Under the pieces are notes generated by a model, which saw only the letters and a list, made by a program, of their open reading frames with translations, was not told the DNA's origin and searched no databases. This document shows positions 33,772 through 41,894 of a DNA stretch of 64,000 nt, one piece after another. This DNA comes from Deltaproteobacteria bacterium. GTDB taxonomy: Bacteria; Desulfobacterota; Desulfobacteria; Desulfobacterales; Desulfosarcinaceae. Numbering within the stretch: position 1 is the stretch's first letter; every line of letters begins with the position of its first letter. Location of the stretch: NCBI GenBank assembly GCA_020444075.1, contig JAHLLR010000015.1:1-64000 (forward strand), in the 5' to 3' direction. The position numbers and the translations under genes were made by a program.

Positions 33772-35490
33772 TTATTCCCTGCAGACATCCGCCGCATCGC
33801 CCATTTTTTCACGCTCTTCGGCGGCCAGTTGGGCAAAGGCGACCTTGCCCACAAGGGTCAGGGGCAGTTCGGTCCTGAATTCGATCTCGCGGGGACAGCT
33901 CCAGAGGATCAGGTCCCTGCGGCAGAAATCGATCAAGGTTTTTTCCAGCTCCGGCCCGGCCTTGTCCGGATCTTTCAGTACCACGAAAGCCTTGACCCGT
34001 TCCACCTGCTTGGCATCCGGGACACCGATGACGCAGGCGTCCAACACCTCCGGATGTTTGTAAAGCTGTTCTTCCACCTGAGCCGGGTAAACGTTCATGC
34101 CCGAGGATTTGATCATGCGCTTTTCCCTCAGCCGGAAGTAAAAAAAGCCGTCGGCATCCATGGTGCCGATGTCGCCGGTGTGCAACCACACCCTGCCGTC
34201 CGGGTGGGTCTGGAGGGTTTTGGCCGTCTCCTCGGGCTGGTCCAGATAGCCCATCATCACCGCCGGTCCGTTGAGGCAGATCTCGCCCTCTTCGCCGGCA
34301 AGAAGCGTCTCGGTAGTGCCGGATCGCACAATCTTGGCCGACATGTCCGGAAAGGGAATTCCAACGCTGTTTTCGCGGTACTCGGTCATTGGCATGGCCA
34401 TGATGGCGGTGACGGCCTCGGTCAGTCCATACCCTTCGCGCAGCTGGGATCGGCTTCCCCGCTGATGCACGACGGCCTCAAAGCGGTCCTTCACGCATCG
34501 GGGAAGGGTGTCGGCCCCGGAAAAGGCCGCCTTGATGCAGCTCAGGTCGGTTTTCTGGAACAGCGGGTCGCGGTTGAGCGCTTCGAACAGCGTCGGTACG
34601 CCGACGATGAAGTTCGGCCGTTTGGCGCGGATCAGTTTGGCCACCGTCTCCGGCGTAAACTGGGGCACCAGGATGCTTCTGGCGCCGCCCATGAAAGCGG
34701 CATTGATACAGACGCCGAGTCCGAATCCGTGAAAAACCGGCAGGATCGCCAGAATCGAATCCCCTTCGGTCAGTTTGCCCCAGGCTGACACCTGCATGCC
34801 CTCGCAGATGAAATTGCGGTTGGAGAGCATGATGCCCTTGGGTTTTCCGGTCGTTCCGCCGCTGTAAAGAATCACCGCCAGGTCTTCGAAGCCGGCGCTG
34901 CCCTTCCCGGCCGGTGCATGGGACGCCGCCATCATCGCCTTCCACCAGACCACCATGGGATCCTCCGGAACCGCAGGAATCTTTCTTCCTTTGGTGAGGT
35001 TGAACCCCAGCCGTTTGAGCCACCCGAGGTAGTCGGGAATTCTGGCCAGAATCAATTTTTCCAACCCTGTGTTCCCCCGGATCTGCCTGAACTTGCCGTA
35101 AAACGCATCCAGGGTCAGGGCAAACCGGCTGCGGCTGAGGGTGAGGTAAAATTCGATCTCCGTAGCCGTGGACAGGGGGTGAATCATGCTGGCCACACCG
35201 CCCAGCTTGTTTACGGCGTAAAAGCAGATCACAGCCTGGGGGCAGGTGGGCATGGCGATGGTCATCCGGTCGCCCTGATTCAACCCCATCGCGGCCAGGG
35301 CATCGGCGCAGCCGTCGATGGCATCGGCAAACTGCCGGTAGGTGGCGGTGGTGCCGAAGAAATCGAAGGCCGGCGCATCCGGGCAGCGGGCCACCGTACG
35401 CATCAGCGCCTCGTACATGGTGACGTGGGGGTAGTCGATGGTGGTCGGAACGTCGCCGTAGAACTTTAGCCAGGGCTTGTCTGGGGCCAT
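33772..35490 (-). CDS. AMP-forming acyl-CoA synthetase (long-chain fatty acid-CoA ligase type)
   Basis: ATG 35490 has CAGGAGGCTCACCG upstream. The 572-residue enzyme shows the adenylate-forming motifs: LYSGGTTGKPKGIMLSNRNF (P-loop), VFHGFGLGVC, REGYGLTEAVTAIM (A5), VWLHTGDIGTMDADGFFYF (A7), KRMIKSSGMNVYPAQVEEQL (A8) and the final A10 Lys in ELPLTLVGKVAFAQL. It activates a carboxylic acid to its CoA thioester. It is the first gene of the operon leading to the dehydratase subunits, so it probably supplies their CoA substrate. The exact acid (fatty, aromatic or hydroxy) is not evident. Confidence 0.9.
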   Translation of the reverse strand: MAPDKPWLKFYGDVPTTIDYPHVTMYEALMRTVARCPDAPAFDFFGTTATYRQFADAIDGCADALAAMGLNQGDRMTIAMPTCPQAVICFYAVNKLGGVASMIHPLSTATEIEFYLTLSRSRFALTLDAFYGKFRQIRGNTGLEKLILARIPDYLGWLKRLGFNLTKGRKIPAVPEDPMVVWWKAMMAASHAPAGKGSAGFEDLAVILYSGGTTGKPKGIMLSNRNFICEGMQVSAWGKLTEGDSILAILPVFHGFGLGVCINAAFMGGARSILVPQFTPETVAKLIRAKRPNFIVGVPTLFEALNRDPLFQKTDLSCIKAAFSGADTLPRCVKDRFEAVVHQRGSRSQLREGYGLTEAVTAIMAMPMTEYRENSVGIPFPDMSAKIVRSGTTETLLAGEEGEICLNGPAVMMGYLDQPEETAKTLQTHPDGRVWLHTGDIGTMDADGFFYFRLREKRMIKSSGMNVYPAQVEEQLYKHPEVLDACVIGVPDAKQVERVKAFVVLKDPDKAGPELEKTLIDFCRRDLILWSCPREIEFRTELPLTLVGKVAFAQLAAEEREKMGDAADVCRE

Positions 35491-35548
35491 CGGTGAGCCT
35501 CCTGTAAAAAAGAAGATTGAGCAAAGGTCGTCGGGAAGTCTGTCGTTC

Positions 35549-35577
35549 CTAATATCGAACGGCGGTCGGGATGTCAA
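35549..35577 (-). promoter_or_regulatory. promoter of the CoA ligase-dehydratase operon
   Basis: On the minus strand TTGACA (35577-35572) and TATTAG (35554-35549) are 17 bases apart, close to ideal. The divergent tetR gene starts 92 bases further right, so its product is the likely regulator; a TTCCaaaacCGGAA imperfect palindrome near 35625 is a possible operator. Confidence 0.6.
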
Positions 35578-35668
35578 CCGAGAGTTGTTTTTCTCGGCTG
35601 AAGATGGTACAGAAACCTGTGCATTCCAAAACCGGAATTTTTTAGGGTCGTCAATAAAGGCTGAATTC

Positions 35669-36298
35669 ATGGCCGGCAGAGATACGCTGAACAAATTGAA
35701 GCAGCAGGAGCGGGAAATCCGCGAGAACCTGATCATTGATGCTGCCCGCACGGTATTCGGGTCCAAGACCTACGACCAGGTCAGCATGAATGAAATCGCC
35801 AAGGCGGCCGGCATCGCCAAATCCTCCATCTACACTTATTTCCCTAACCAGGAGGCGCTGTTTGTGGAAACCGCCTTCAGGGATACCGGGGAATTTATTG
35901 CTGCCCTGAGAAAGCGCGTTCAGGCGGAGCGGGACCTCTCACTGGAAACGTTCATCAATGACTATCTGGATTACCACATCGAACATGATGCCCACTGGCG
36001 CATGATCACCCATTTTGCCCTTCACGGGAATATCGGTGAGGCATCGGCGGAAAAACTCAACCAGATATCCAGGCAGGTGATGGATCTTCTGGAGACGGTG
36101 TTGAAAAAATTCGATTACCGGGGCGACACCCGCCTGCTCTCCCACACCCTGTTTGCCGCCTTGAGCGGCATCATGATCAGTTTCCGGAAGTATCCGGGAC
36201 GAACTGAGCCGTCACGCATCGCGCACATGAAACGTATCGCCAAAATGGTGGAACGGATGCTGGTGGGTTTCATTCAGCAGGACGTGCCATCGGAATAA
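35669..36298 (+). CDS. TetR/AcrR-family transcriptional regulator
   Basis: ATG 35669 follows AATAAAGGCTGAATTC; an upstream GTG at 35477 would overlap the ligase start and is rejected. The 209-residue protein has a TetR DNA-binding head (REIRENLIIDAARTVFGSKT, VSMNEIAKAAGIAKSSIYTY, FPNQEALFVETAF) and a C-terminal ligand domain. It is divergent from the CoA-ligase operon and precedes lysE by ten bases. The likely task is repression of that ligase operon, released by a CoA thioester or acid. Ligand identity is inference. Confidence 0.88.
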   Translation: MAGRDTLNKLKQQEREIRENLIIDAARTVFGSKTYDQVSMNEIAKAAGIAKSSIYTYFPNQEALFVETAFRDTGEFIAALRKRVQAERDLSLETFINDYLDYHIEHDAHWRMITHFALHGNIGEASAEKLNQISRQVMDLLETVLKKFDYRGDTRLLSHTLFAALSGIMISFRKYPGRTEPSRIAHMKRIAKMVERMLVGFIQQDVPSE

Positions 36299-36308
36299 AG
36301 GAGGTCGC

Positions 36309-36944
36309 ATGCTTGGCATCCACGATTTTCCGCTGTTTGTGCTCTCGTGCATCCTGCTCAATATCACCCCCGGTCAGGATACCATGTACATCATCGGCCG
36401 CAGCGTGGCCCAGGGTCGCCAGGCGGGAATCATGTCCGTATGGGGCATTATGACCGGGGTGCTGGTCCATACCCTGCTGGCAGCCCTGGGACTGTCTTTG
36501 ATCCTGGCCACCTCGTCCCTTGCCTTTTCCATCATCAAGTATGCCGGAGCCGGTTATCTGGTCTGGATGGGTATCGGATTTATCATGAACCGCAAGGACC
36601 GTTCAGCGCTGCCTGATGCCCCCTCCTCGGCTCCCGACCCCTGGAAAATTTTCCAGCAGGGTGTGCTCACCAATGTGCTCAATCCCAAGGTGGCGCTTTT
36701 TTTTCTCTCATTTCTCCCCCAGTTCGTCTCCTCCCGGTCGGACCAGGTATTTCTTCCGTTCATGGTCCTGGGCCTGGTCTTTTTTACCACCGGCAGCATC
36801 TGGTGCCTGTTCCTCGTCTACGGAGCGGATTGGCTGTCGGCGCGTTTCCGCGGCCGCCCATCGGCCGGCGGCGTTCTGAAAAAAGTCACCGGCGCACTGT
36901 TTATCGGCCTGGGCATTCGGCTGGCCTTGTCCCAGGCCCGATAG
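36309..36944 (+). CDS. LysE/RhtB-family amino acid or metabolite exporter
   Basis: The 211-residue membrane protein has six predicted helices and the LysE signature LLNITPGQDTMYIIGRSVAQ, then GIMTGVLVHTLLAALGL, YLVWMGIGF, and QGVLTNVLNPKVALFFLSFL, the second conserved motif. Such proteins export amino acids, homoserine lactones or related small molecules. It follows tetR by ten bases behind AAGGAGGTCGC, so the pair is cotranscribed. The stop is followed by a dispersed repeat half-copy. Export of the acid handled by the adjacent operon is possible but not shown. Confidence 0.88.
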   Translation: MLGIHDFPLFVLSCILLNITPGQDTMYIIGRSVAQGRQAGIMSVWGIMTGVLVHTLLAALGLSLILATSSLAFSIIKYAGAGYLVWMGIGFIMNRKDRSALPDAPSSAPDPWKIFQQGVLTNVLNPKVALFFLSFLPQFVSSRSDQVFLPFMVLGLVFFTTGSIWCLFLVYGADWLSARFRGRPSAGGVLKKVTGALFIGLGIRLALSQAR

Positions 36945-36971
36945 CCGGTCGGTCAATTTATACCCATTTGA

Positions 36972-37022
36972 AGATTCCCCCGCGGCAAGCCGCTGGGGAA
37001 TGCGCTCGCTACCGTGGTTCGA
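36972..37022 (+). repeat. dispersed GC-rich repeat, copy 2 (partial)
   Basis: GATTCCCCCGCGGCAAGCCG and GGGGAATGCGCTCGCTACCG are retained; the middle third and one hairpin of the full element at 11523 are missing. It lies between lysE and the SAM riboswitch promoter. Confidence 0.7.
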
Positions 37023-37037
37023 TGCCCGCCTCCGCGC

Positions 37038-37065
37038 TTGACAGAACCGGATGATGCCTTAAAGT
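37038..37065 (+). promoter_or_regulatory. promoter of the SAM-riboswitch operon
   Basis: TTGACA (37038-37043) and TAAAGT (37060-37065) are 16 bases apart. The expected start point, near 37072, is about ten bases before the conserved core of the aptamer, which supports the call. Confidence 0.55.
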
Positions 37066-37080
37066 AATTTCTAATGATAA

Positions 37081-37225
37081 TTTTTCATGGAGAGTGGCGT
37101 GAGGGAACTGGCCCTGTAATCGCCCGGCAACCTTTTTTCCGCAAGGTGCCAATTCCAGCCCGAAAGGGGAACATGTGGTCTTGATGACAAGGGGAAACCC
37201 ACCTCTCCAACTGGAGAAGCTTTTC
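37081..37225 (+). promoter_or_regulatory. SAM riboswitch (SAM-I family, perhaps SAM-I/IV variant)
   Basis: The sequence follows the conserved S-box core in order: TGGAGAGTGGCGTGAGGGAA (37088-37107) with AGGGA, then CTGGCCCTGTAATCG, CCCGGCAACC (37123-37132), a T-rich loop and AAGGTGCCAATTCCAGCCCG (37143-37162), then GAAAGGGGAACATG closing the helix. This is the SAM-binding aptamer; in known cases SAM binding switches off downstream methionine or sulfur genes. A CTCTCCA at 37203-37209 is exactly complementary to TGGAGAG in the aptamer and precedes a small hairpin with TTTTC, giving a possible expression platform. The next long gene is the PKS at 37578, about 350 bases away, so the controlled operon is that of the PKS and MetE-like genes. 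A covariance search is needed to fix the subclass. Confidence 0.85.
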
Positions 37226-37577
37226 ACTTCACCATGACCCGCCTTAACGTTTAAATCATCGACGGGAAAAAAGCGTTTAAAGCGATTGAATAGATAGCCT
37301 GTAGTCAGAAAAATCGATAATTGACCAGGAAGCTGAACGTTGCATTGCGTCGATCGCGAGCACCCGGTTTGAATCGAAAACCGTCATAGATATAGGCACT
37401 GGATTCAGATGTTCGCCGAAAAGGCCTCCGGTTATTTTCCGGAGTGATGAATCAGATGCCGGCACCTGTGGTTTCGTGTGGTTCATGACGCCTGGATACC
37501 ACCAAGGAATGCGTTGGATGACCCGAAGCATATCATCTGCCATCGGCCGGTTTGACAACGACCAAGAGGAAGACCAA
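37226..37577 (+). other. leader between riboswitch and PKS gene
   Basis: A 352-base untranslated stretch. It has no ORF of note. CTCCGG and CCGGAG near 37420-37440 can form a hairpin with no U-run, so termination here is not supported. Confidence 0.4.
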
Positions 37578-40376
37578 ATGAAAAAGACTGTTTTTATATT
37601 TTCGGGAGAAGGTACGCATGACAAAGATACCCCCTTCCGACTGTTGAAGCATTCACCATCCTGGACGAAAGTAGAGCATATTCTCCATTCAAAACTGAAC
37701 CTGGATTTGGAACAGCTCTGGAATAGTGAAATCGGTCGGCATCGATGCCCATCCAGTCCATTGCTTACCGTAATATCCCAGATCTGCCTGTCAGAAATAT
37801 GGTGCAAATGGGGGTATGCCCCGGATGTCGTGATCGGCCACAGCACCGGAGAATTGTCGGCCGCCTACCAAGCCGGTTTATATTCGCTGGAAGATATTCT
37901 CGTGTTGGCTTATCGGATCGGGGAAGTCGCTTCCCGACTGGATGGGGTAATGCTGCATGGCAGATTGTCCGATTCGGAGATAGGTCAATTGCCGGTCAAC
38001 CTATCGTCGCTCAATTTCGAAGACGAAGCGGGTAAGCATGTCACTGTGAGCGCTTTCGCCGGAGAGATGGAAGCGTTTCTCGAGAATTATCCCGATTTTA
38101 TAATAATGAAATTGCCCCATCCGTGGCACCATCCTGATTATGGACGTTTTTCCGAGCAATTGGCGTATGCCAAATCGGGCCGGGTCGATGACGGCACCTT
38201 TGTGTCAGGCGTCACCACGGGGTTTGAAACCCGCCTCGATGATCGTCACTGGCACCAGTGGCTGGTCAAACCCATCGATTTTATTCGATCGATGCGGACC
38301 ATCGAAGAGCGATATCGTGATCACCACCTGGACATCATCGAAATCGGTTTTCATCCGGTATTGGAAAATTGCTGCAAACCTTTTCGCAATTACACGTATG
38401 TGTCCTCCATGTTCCGCGGCGAAGATGATATCGAATGGATTATGTATCAGCGAAGCAAACTCGAACAGGGCGTTTTTTTGAAGAAGCTGAAGCAGTCCAT
38501 CGACCCATTCAGGCCGCGGTTGAATTTTGGGATGTCACTGGCGTACCAGGGTTTTGACTCTTTGGCTTTTGCCGAGTTGTCGGACTTGCTGCGACCTTTT
38601 TTCCCATCTCTCGCCCCTCAGGATTTCTATCGCTATAAAACAATCAATCAATTGATCGGACAGTTCGGAATCAAAGCGTCGGTTGAACGGCAGGACTACC
38701 GAACGGTTCAGAGAAACGGCGTCGTGATTTCCGGGATGAGTTGCCGGTTCCCCTCTTCCGTGGAAACCGTGACTCAATTCTGGGAGACGTTGGTGAGCGG
38801 TGTCGATCAGGTGAACCTGGAAGCGACACGAGGTGGATCCGAAGCCGGTTTTTTAAATCATGCCATTACCCGGTTCGATCATCAGTATTTCAATATTTCC
38901 GTGGCCGAAGCCCGGACCATGGATCCGCAACAAATCCTGGCCCTGGAACTGGCCGAAATGTTGTGGAGAGATGCCGGTATTGATCCAGATGCCCTGGACA
39001 AGAAACGGGTCGGCGTCTACATCGGTGCATGGAACCAGGAATATCGGGGAGACCGGACGTCGGTTTACTATCCCACCGGGGTCAATCCGAGCATCATCGC
39101 CGCCAGAATCAGCTATCACTATGATCTGAGGGGACCCAGCTGGGTGTCCAACACCGCCTGTTCCTCTTCGCTGTTGGCCGTTCATTACGCAGCCAAGGAT
39201 ATCGAAGCCGGCCGGGTAGACTACGCGATCGCCGGTGGCATCAACATGCTGCTGGATGAAGAATTTACCATCACCATGAGAAAATCCGGATTCCTCTCCG
39301 GTGATAACCGATGCAAATCGTTTGATGACTCGGCCAATGGATATGTCCGTGCCGAGGGAGGCGGGCTGGTCCTTTTAGTCAACAAATCACTGGCAGCCGA
39401 GTATTATGCCGAGTTGACAGGCTCCGCCATCAACCAGAACGGTGGTCGATCCCAGGTGATCACCGCACCGCATCCTGAAGCCCAGGAGGAATTGATTATG
39501 GCTGCCTGCCAGGATGCAGGAATTGCCCCGCAGGAAATCGCCTACATCGAAACGCATGGTACGGGAACGAAAATCGGCGATCCTATTGAGATGGCTGCGA
39601 TTCAGAACACGATTGCCAAAGACAGGACGGACACGTGCTATATCGGCTCCGTGAAATCCAACATCGGACATCTGGAATCCGCCGCCGGTATTGCCGGTTT
39701 GCTCAAGTCCGTGGCGGTTTTGAATCATGGGATCATTCCACCCAATCTGCACTTTCAACGACCGAACCAGTATATCGATTTTCAATCGCATCCTATCCAG
39801 GTGGTCACCCAAGAAACCCGGATCGATCATCAAGCCAATATCGGTGTCAGCAGTTTCGGATTCGGTGGCTCAAATGCACATATCATTGTCAAGGGGGCAC
39901 AGGCGTCTGTCCGAAAGGAGATCAGGCCCATGGAGATCCCGTTTGACCGGCAACGGGCCGCCCTTCTCAGCGCATACCTTCACGTTCAGGAACCGAAACC
40001 CTTCGAATCACCCAATGAGCCGACGGTTAAGCAAACCGGTTCGGATGTCCGGCGGATCATCCAGACCCTGTTTACCCATGTGACCGGAGTCTCAGAGATC
40101 CATCCCGATATAGAGCTGTTGGAACAAGGGCTGGACTCTATTAGTGCAACCGAGATGATCCATCGCCTCGGGGAGGAATTCAATATTGAAATCGAACCGG
40201 ACGTACTTTTCGACAATCCGCTTTTCGATCAATTTGCAGAGGCCATCGAGGGCCGGATAGCACAGCAAAAAGAAAATGGCGCCGCAACGGTCGTCACCAG
40301 GGAAAAAATTGACAAATTGGTGACCGAACTCTTCTTCCAGTTAACCAGTATCGAAGAAATTGATCCGGAAATATAG
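37578..40376 (+). CDS. iterative-type polyketide synthase protein, AT-ACP-KS-ACP, C-terminal ACP cut by amber codon
   Basis: ATG 37578 lies behind CCAAGAGGAAGACCAA; the 932-residue protein has an unusual order. Residues 1-290 are an acyltransferase: KTVFIFSGEGTH, the active site GHSTGE (87-92, S89) and EIGFHPVLENCC. Residues 310-370 resemble an ACP (GFDSLAFAELSDLL, S328). Residues 380-770 are a ketosynthase: NTACSSS with the active Cys at 528, ETHGTGTKIGDPIE and KSNIGHLESAAGIAG give the Cys-His-His triad. Residues 822-895 are an ACP (LEQGLDSISATEM, S854). A third ACP begins but stops at TAG 40374. No KR, DH, ER or thioesterase is present. It is the first gene after the SAM riboswitch and is followed by a MetE-like gene. 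The product is unknown. Confidence 0.85.
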   Translation: MKKTVFIFSGEGTHDKDTPFRLLKHSPSWTKVEHILHSKLNLDLEQLWNSEIGRHRCPSSPLLTVISQICLSEIWCKWGYAPDVVIGHSTGELSAAYQAGLYSLEDILVLAYRIGEVASRLDGVMLHGRLSDSEIGQLPVNLSSLNFEDEAGKHVTVSAFAGEMEAFLENYPDFIIMKLPHPWHHPDYGRFSEQLAYAKSGRVDDGTFVSGVTTGFETRLDDRHWHQWLVKPIDFIRSMRTIEERYRDHHLDIIEIGFHPVLENCCKPFRNYTYVSSMFRGEDDIEWIMYQRSKLEQGVFLKKLKQSIDPFRPRLNFGMSLAYQGFDSLAFAELSDLLRPFFPSLAPQDFYRYKTINQLIGQFGIKASVERQDYRTVQRNGVVISGMSCRFPSSVETVTQFWETLVSGVDQVNLEATRGGSEAGFLNHAITRFDHQYFNISVAEARTMDPQQILALELAEMLWRDAGIDPDALDKKRVGVYIGAWNQEYRGDRTSVYYPTGVNPSIIAARISYHYDLRGPSWVSNTACSSSLLAVHYAAKDIEAGRVDYAIAGGINMLLDEEFTITMRKSGFLSGDNRCKSFDDSANGYVRAEGGGLVLLVNKSLAAEYYAELTGSAINQNGGRSQVITAPHPEAQEELIMAACQDAGIAPQEIAYIETHGTGTKIGDPIEMAAIQNTIAKDRTDTCYIGSVKSNIGHLESAAGIAGLLKSVAVLNHGIIPPNLHFQRPNQYIDFQSHPIQVVTQETRIDHQANIGVSSFGFGGSNAHIIVKGAQASVRKEIRPMEIPFDRQRAALLSAYLHVQEPKPFESPNEPTVKQTGSDVRRIIQTLFTHVTGVSEIHPDIELLEQGLDSISATEMIHRLGEEFNIEIEPDVLFDNPLFDQFAEAIEGRIAQQKENGAATVVTREKIDKLVTELFFQLTSIEEIDPEI

Positions 40377-40538
40377 TTGACGGAGCAGGGTCTGGACTCC
40401 ATGAGTGGTTCGGAGCTGATCTCTCGATTAGAAATATCTTTAAATATTGAAATCGGGCCGGAAATCCTTTTCGAATACCCCCTGCCAGACCAGTTTGTCG
40501 ATGAAGTGTCGGCATTGGCCGGCAGGGTCCGGAATTGA
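40374..40538 (+). pseudogene. 3' half of a third ACP, read after an in-frame TAG
   Basis: After the TAG at 40374-40376 the same frame continues without a break to a TGA at 40536: LTEQGLDSMSGSELISRLEI and NIEIGPEILFEYPLPDQF, a complete second half of an ACP with the phosphopantetheine Ser in GLDSMSG. In the neighbouring ACP the corresponding position is Glu (DIELLEQGLDS); a single GAG to TAG change explains the stop. No start codon with a ribosome site is present here, so without read-through this half is not made. Confidence 0.75.
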
Positions 40539-40702
40539 AAGGCACGTCGGTAAGGGTACCGAAGAACATCACCGGCGCAGGCGGGATTCGGCAAAAAAAA
40601 GACGCTGCTGGGGGATAAATGTGCTTTTTCAACCTGACTTTTAGGCGGTGCAACCAAACCCAATCGTTTTTCAACAGCTTGCAATGCGAAAGGTGAGCCC
40701 AT

Positions 40703-41848
40703 ATGGCAGACTTTAAAACCACCCATGTTGGATCGTTGCCCCGCCCTCAGGAGATGATGGGGAAGTCGTTGCACAAGCAGGAGATCACCCGGGATGATCT
40801 GAAGCGCTATCTGGCCGACATTTTGGACAAGCAATTGTCTTTGGGACTCACCTATATCAACAACGGCGAGTTGCCCAGACCGGATTACGTAAATTCGACC
40901 GTCAGTCGAATTTCGGGTTTCGGCGGCACCGGCATCGCGCCGATACCACGGGATCTGGAGGAATTGCCCGATTTTTCAAGACGGTTTAGCGGTCGGAATG
41001 GATTGATTACGCTGAATCCGAAAGCGCCGATCAAACTGCCGGCATGTTCGGCGCCGCTTTCATATATCGGTGAAGCCTCGCTGCGTGAGGAACTGGAGAT
41101 GATGGCCGGGGTCTTCAGGGAGTTGGAGCAAAGATATCCGGACGTCCATACCGGTCTTTTTTTCACCTCACCATCTCCGGGAACCGTTGCCCTTTTTATG
41201 GAGAACCAATACTTCCCCAATTATGAAGCCTACCTTGAAAATATCGCGGCGGTCTTGAAAAAGGAGTATGACATTATCGCCAGCTACGGTTTTCAATTGC
41301 AGATCGATTGCCCTGATCTGGCCATGGGCCGACACACCCGATTCAGCCGTCAGACCGATACGGAATTTCTTGCCATCACCGACACCCATGTCCACGCCCT
41401 GAATCAGGCACTGACCTCTGTCGATGCGGACAAGTGCCGGGCCCATATTTGTTGGGGGAACTATGCCGGCACCCATCATTGCGATATGGATTTCAAGAAG
41501 ATTTTTCACCAGGTCATGAATGTCAACGCCAGGTTCATTTCCATAGAAGCCAGCAACCACCGCCATGCTCATGAATGGACCGTGTTCGAAGAATTCCGAT
41601 TGCCGGAAGATAAAGTCTTGATGCCCGGTGTCATCGACACCTCCTCCACCATTGTAGAACATCCCGATCTGGTGGCCCAGCGACTCACCGCATTTGCGAA
41701 CCTTCTGGGCCCGGACCGGGTGATCGGATCGACGGATTGTGGTTTTGCCACAACCGCTTCTGCCGCCAACGTACCCGGTGAAGTAGCATGGTTGAAGCTG
41801 GCCTCCCTCGTTGAGGGTGCCAGACGGGCAGGCAGGCGATTCGATTAA
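40703..41848 (+). CDS. MetE-like zinc methyltransferase / thiol alkyltransferase family protein
   Basis: The 381-residue protein is about half the size of MetE and corresponds to its C-terminal barrel. It starts TTHVGSLPRPQEMM, carries YINNGELPRPDYV, and all four zinc ligands of MetE are in place: HICW (about H248 and C250), ISIEASN (about E281) and GSTDCGFAT (about C345), with EASNHRHAHEWTVFEEF as in epoxyalkane:coenzyme M transferase-like proteins. So thiol activation by zinc is well supported. The donor could be a methyl-corrinoid or another alkyl group; the acceptor may be homocysteine or another thiol. It follows the PKS by 165 bases with AAAGGTGAGCCCAT, in the operon downstream of the SAM riboswitch, which fits a methionine or thiol function. 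Confidence 0.85.
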   Translation: MADFKTTHVGSLPRPQEMMGKSLHKQEITRDDLKRYLADILDKQLSLGLTYINNGELPRPDYVNSTVSRISGFGGTGIAPIPRDLEELPDFSRRFSGRNGLITLNPKAPIKLPACSAPLSYIGEASLREELEMMAGVFRELEQRYPDVHTGLFFTSPSPGTVALFMENQYFPNYEAYLENIAAVLKKEYDIIASYGFQLQIDCPDLAMGRHTRFSRQTDTEFLAITDTHVHALNQALTSVDADKCRAHICWGNYAGTHHCDMDFKKIFHQVMNVNARFISIEASNHRHAHEWTVFEEFRLPEDKVLMPGVIDTSSTIVEHPDLVAQRLTAFANLLGPDRVIGSTDCGFATTASAANVPGEVAWLKLASLVEGARRAGRRFD

Positions 41849-41894
41849 GGATCGATGGAAGTCAACATAACCAGAGAATAACCGAGGAAATATC

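Noticed and set aside
37277-37846. Minus-strand 189-codon frame across the PKS start
   Set aside because: It is antisense to the PKS N-terminus, has no ribosome site, and shows no family.
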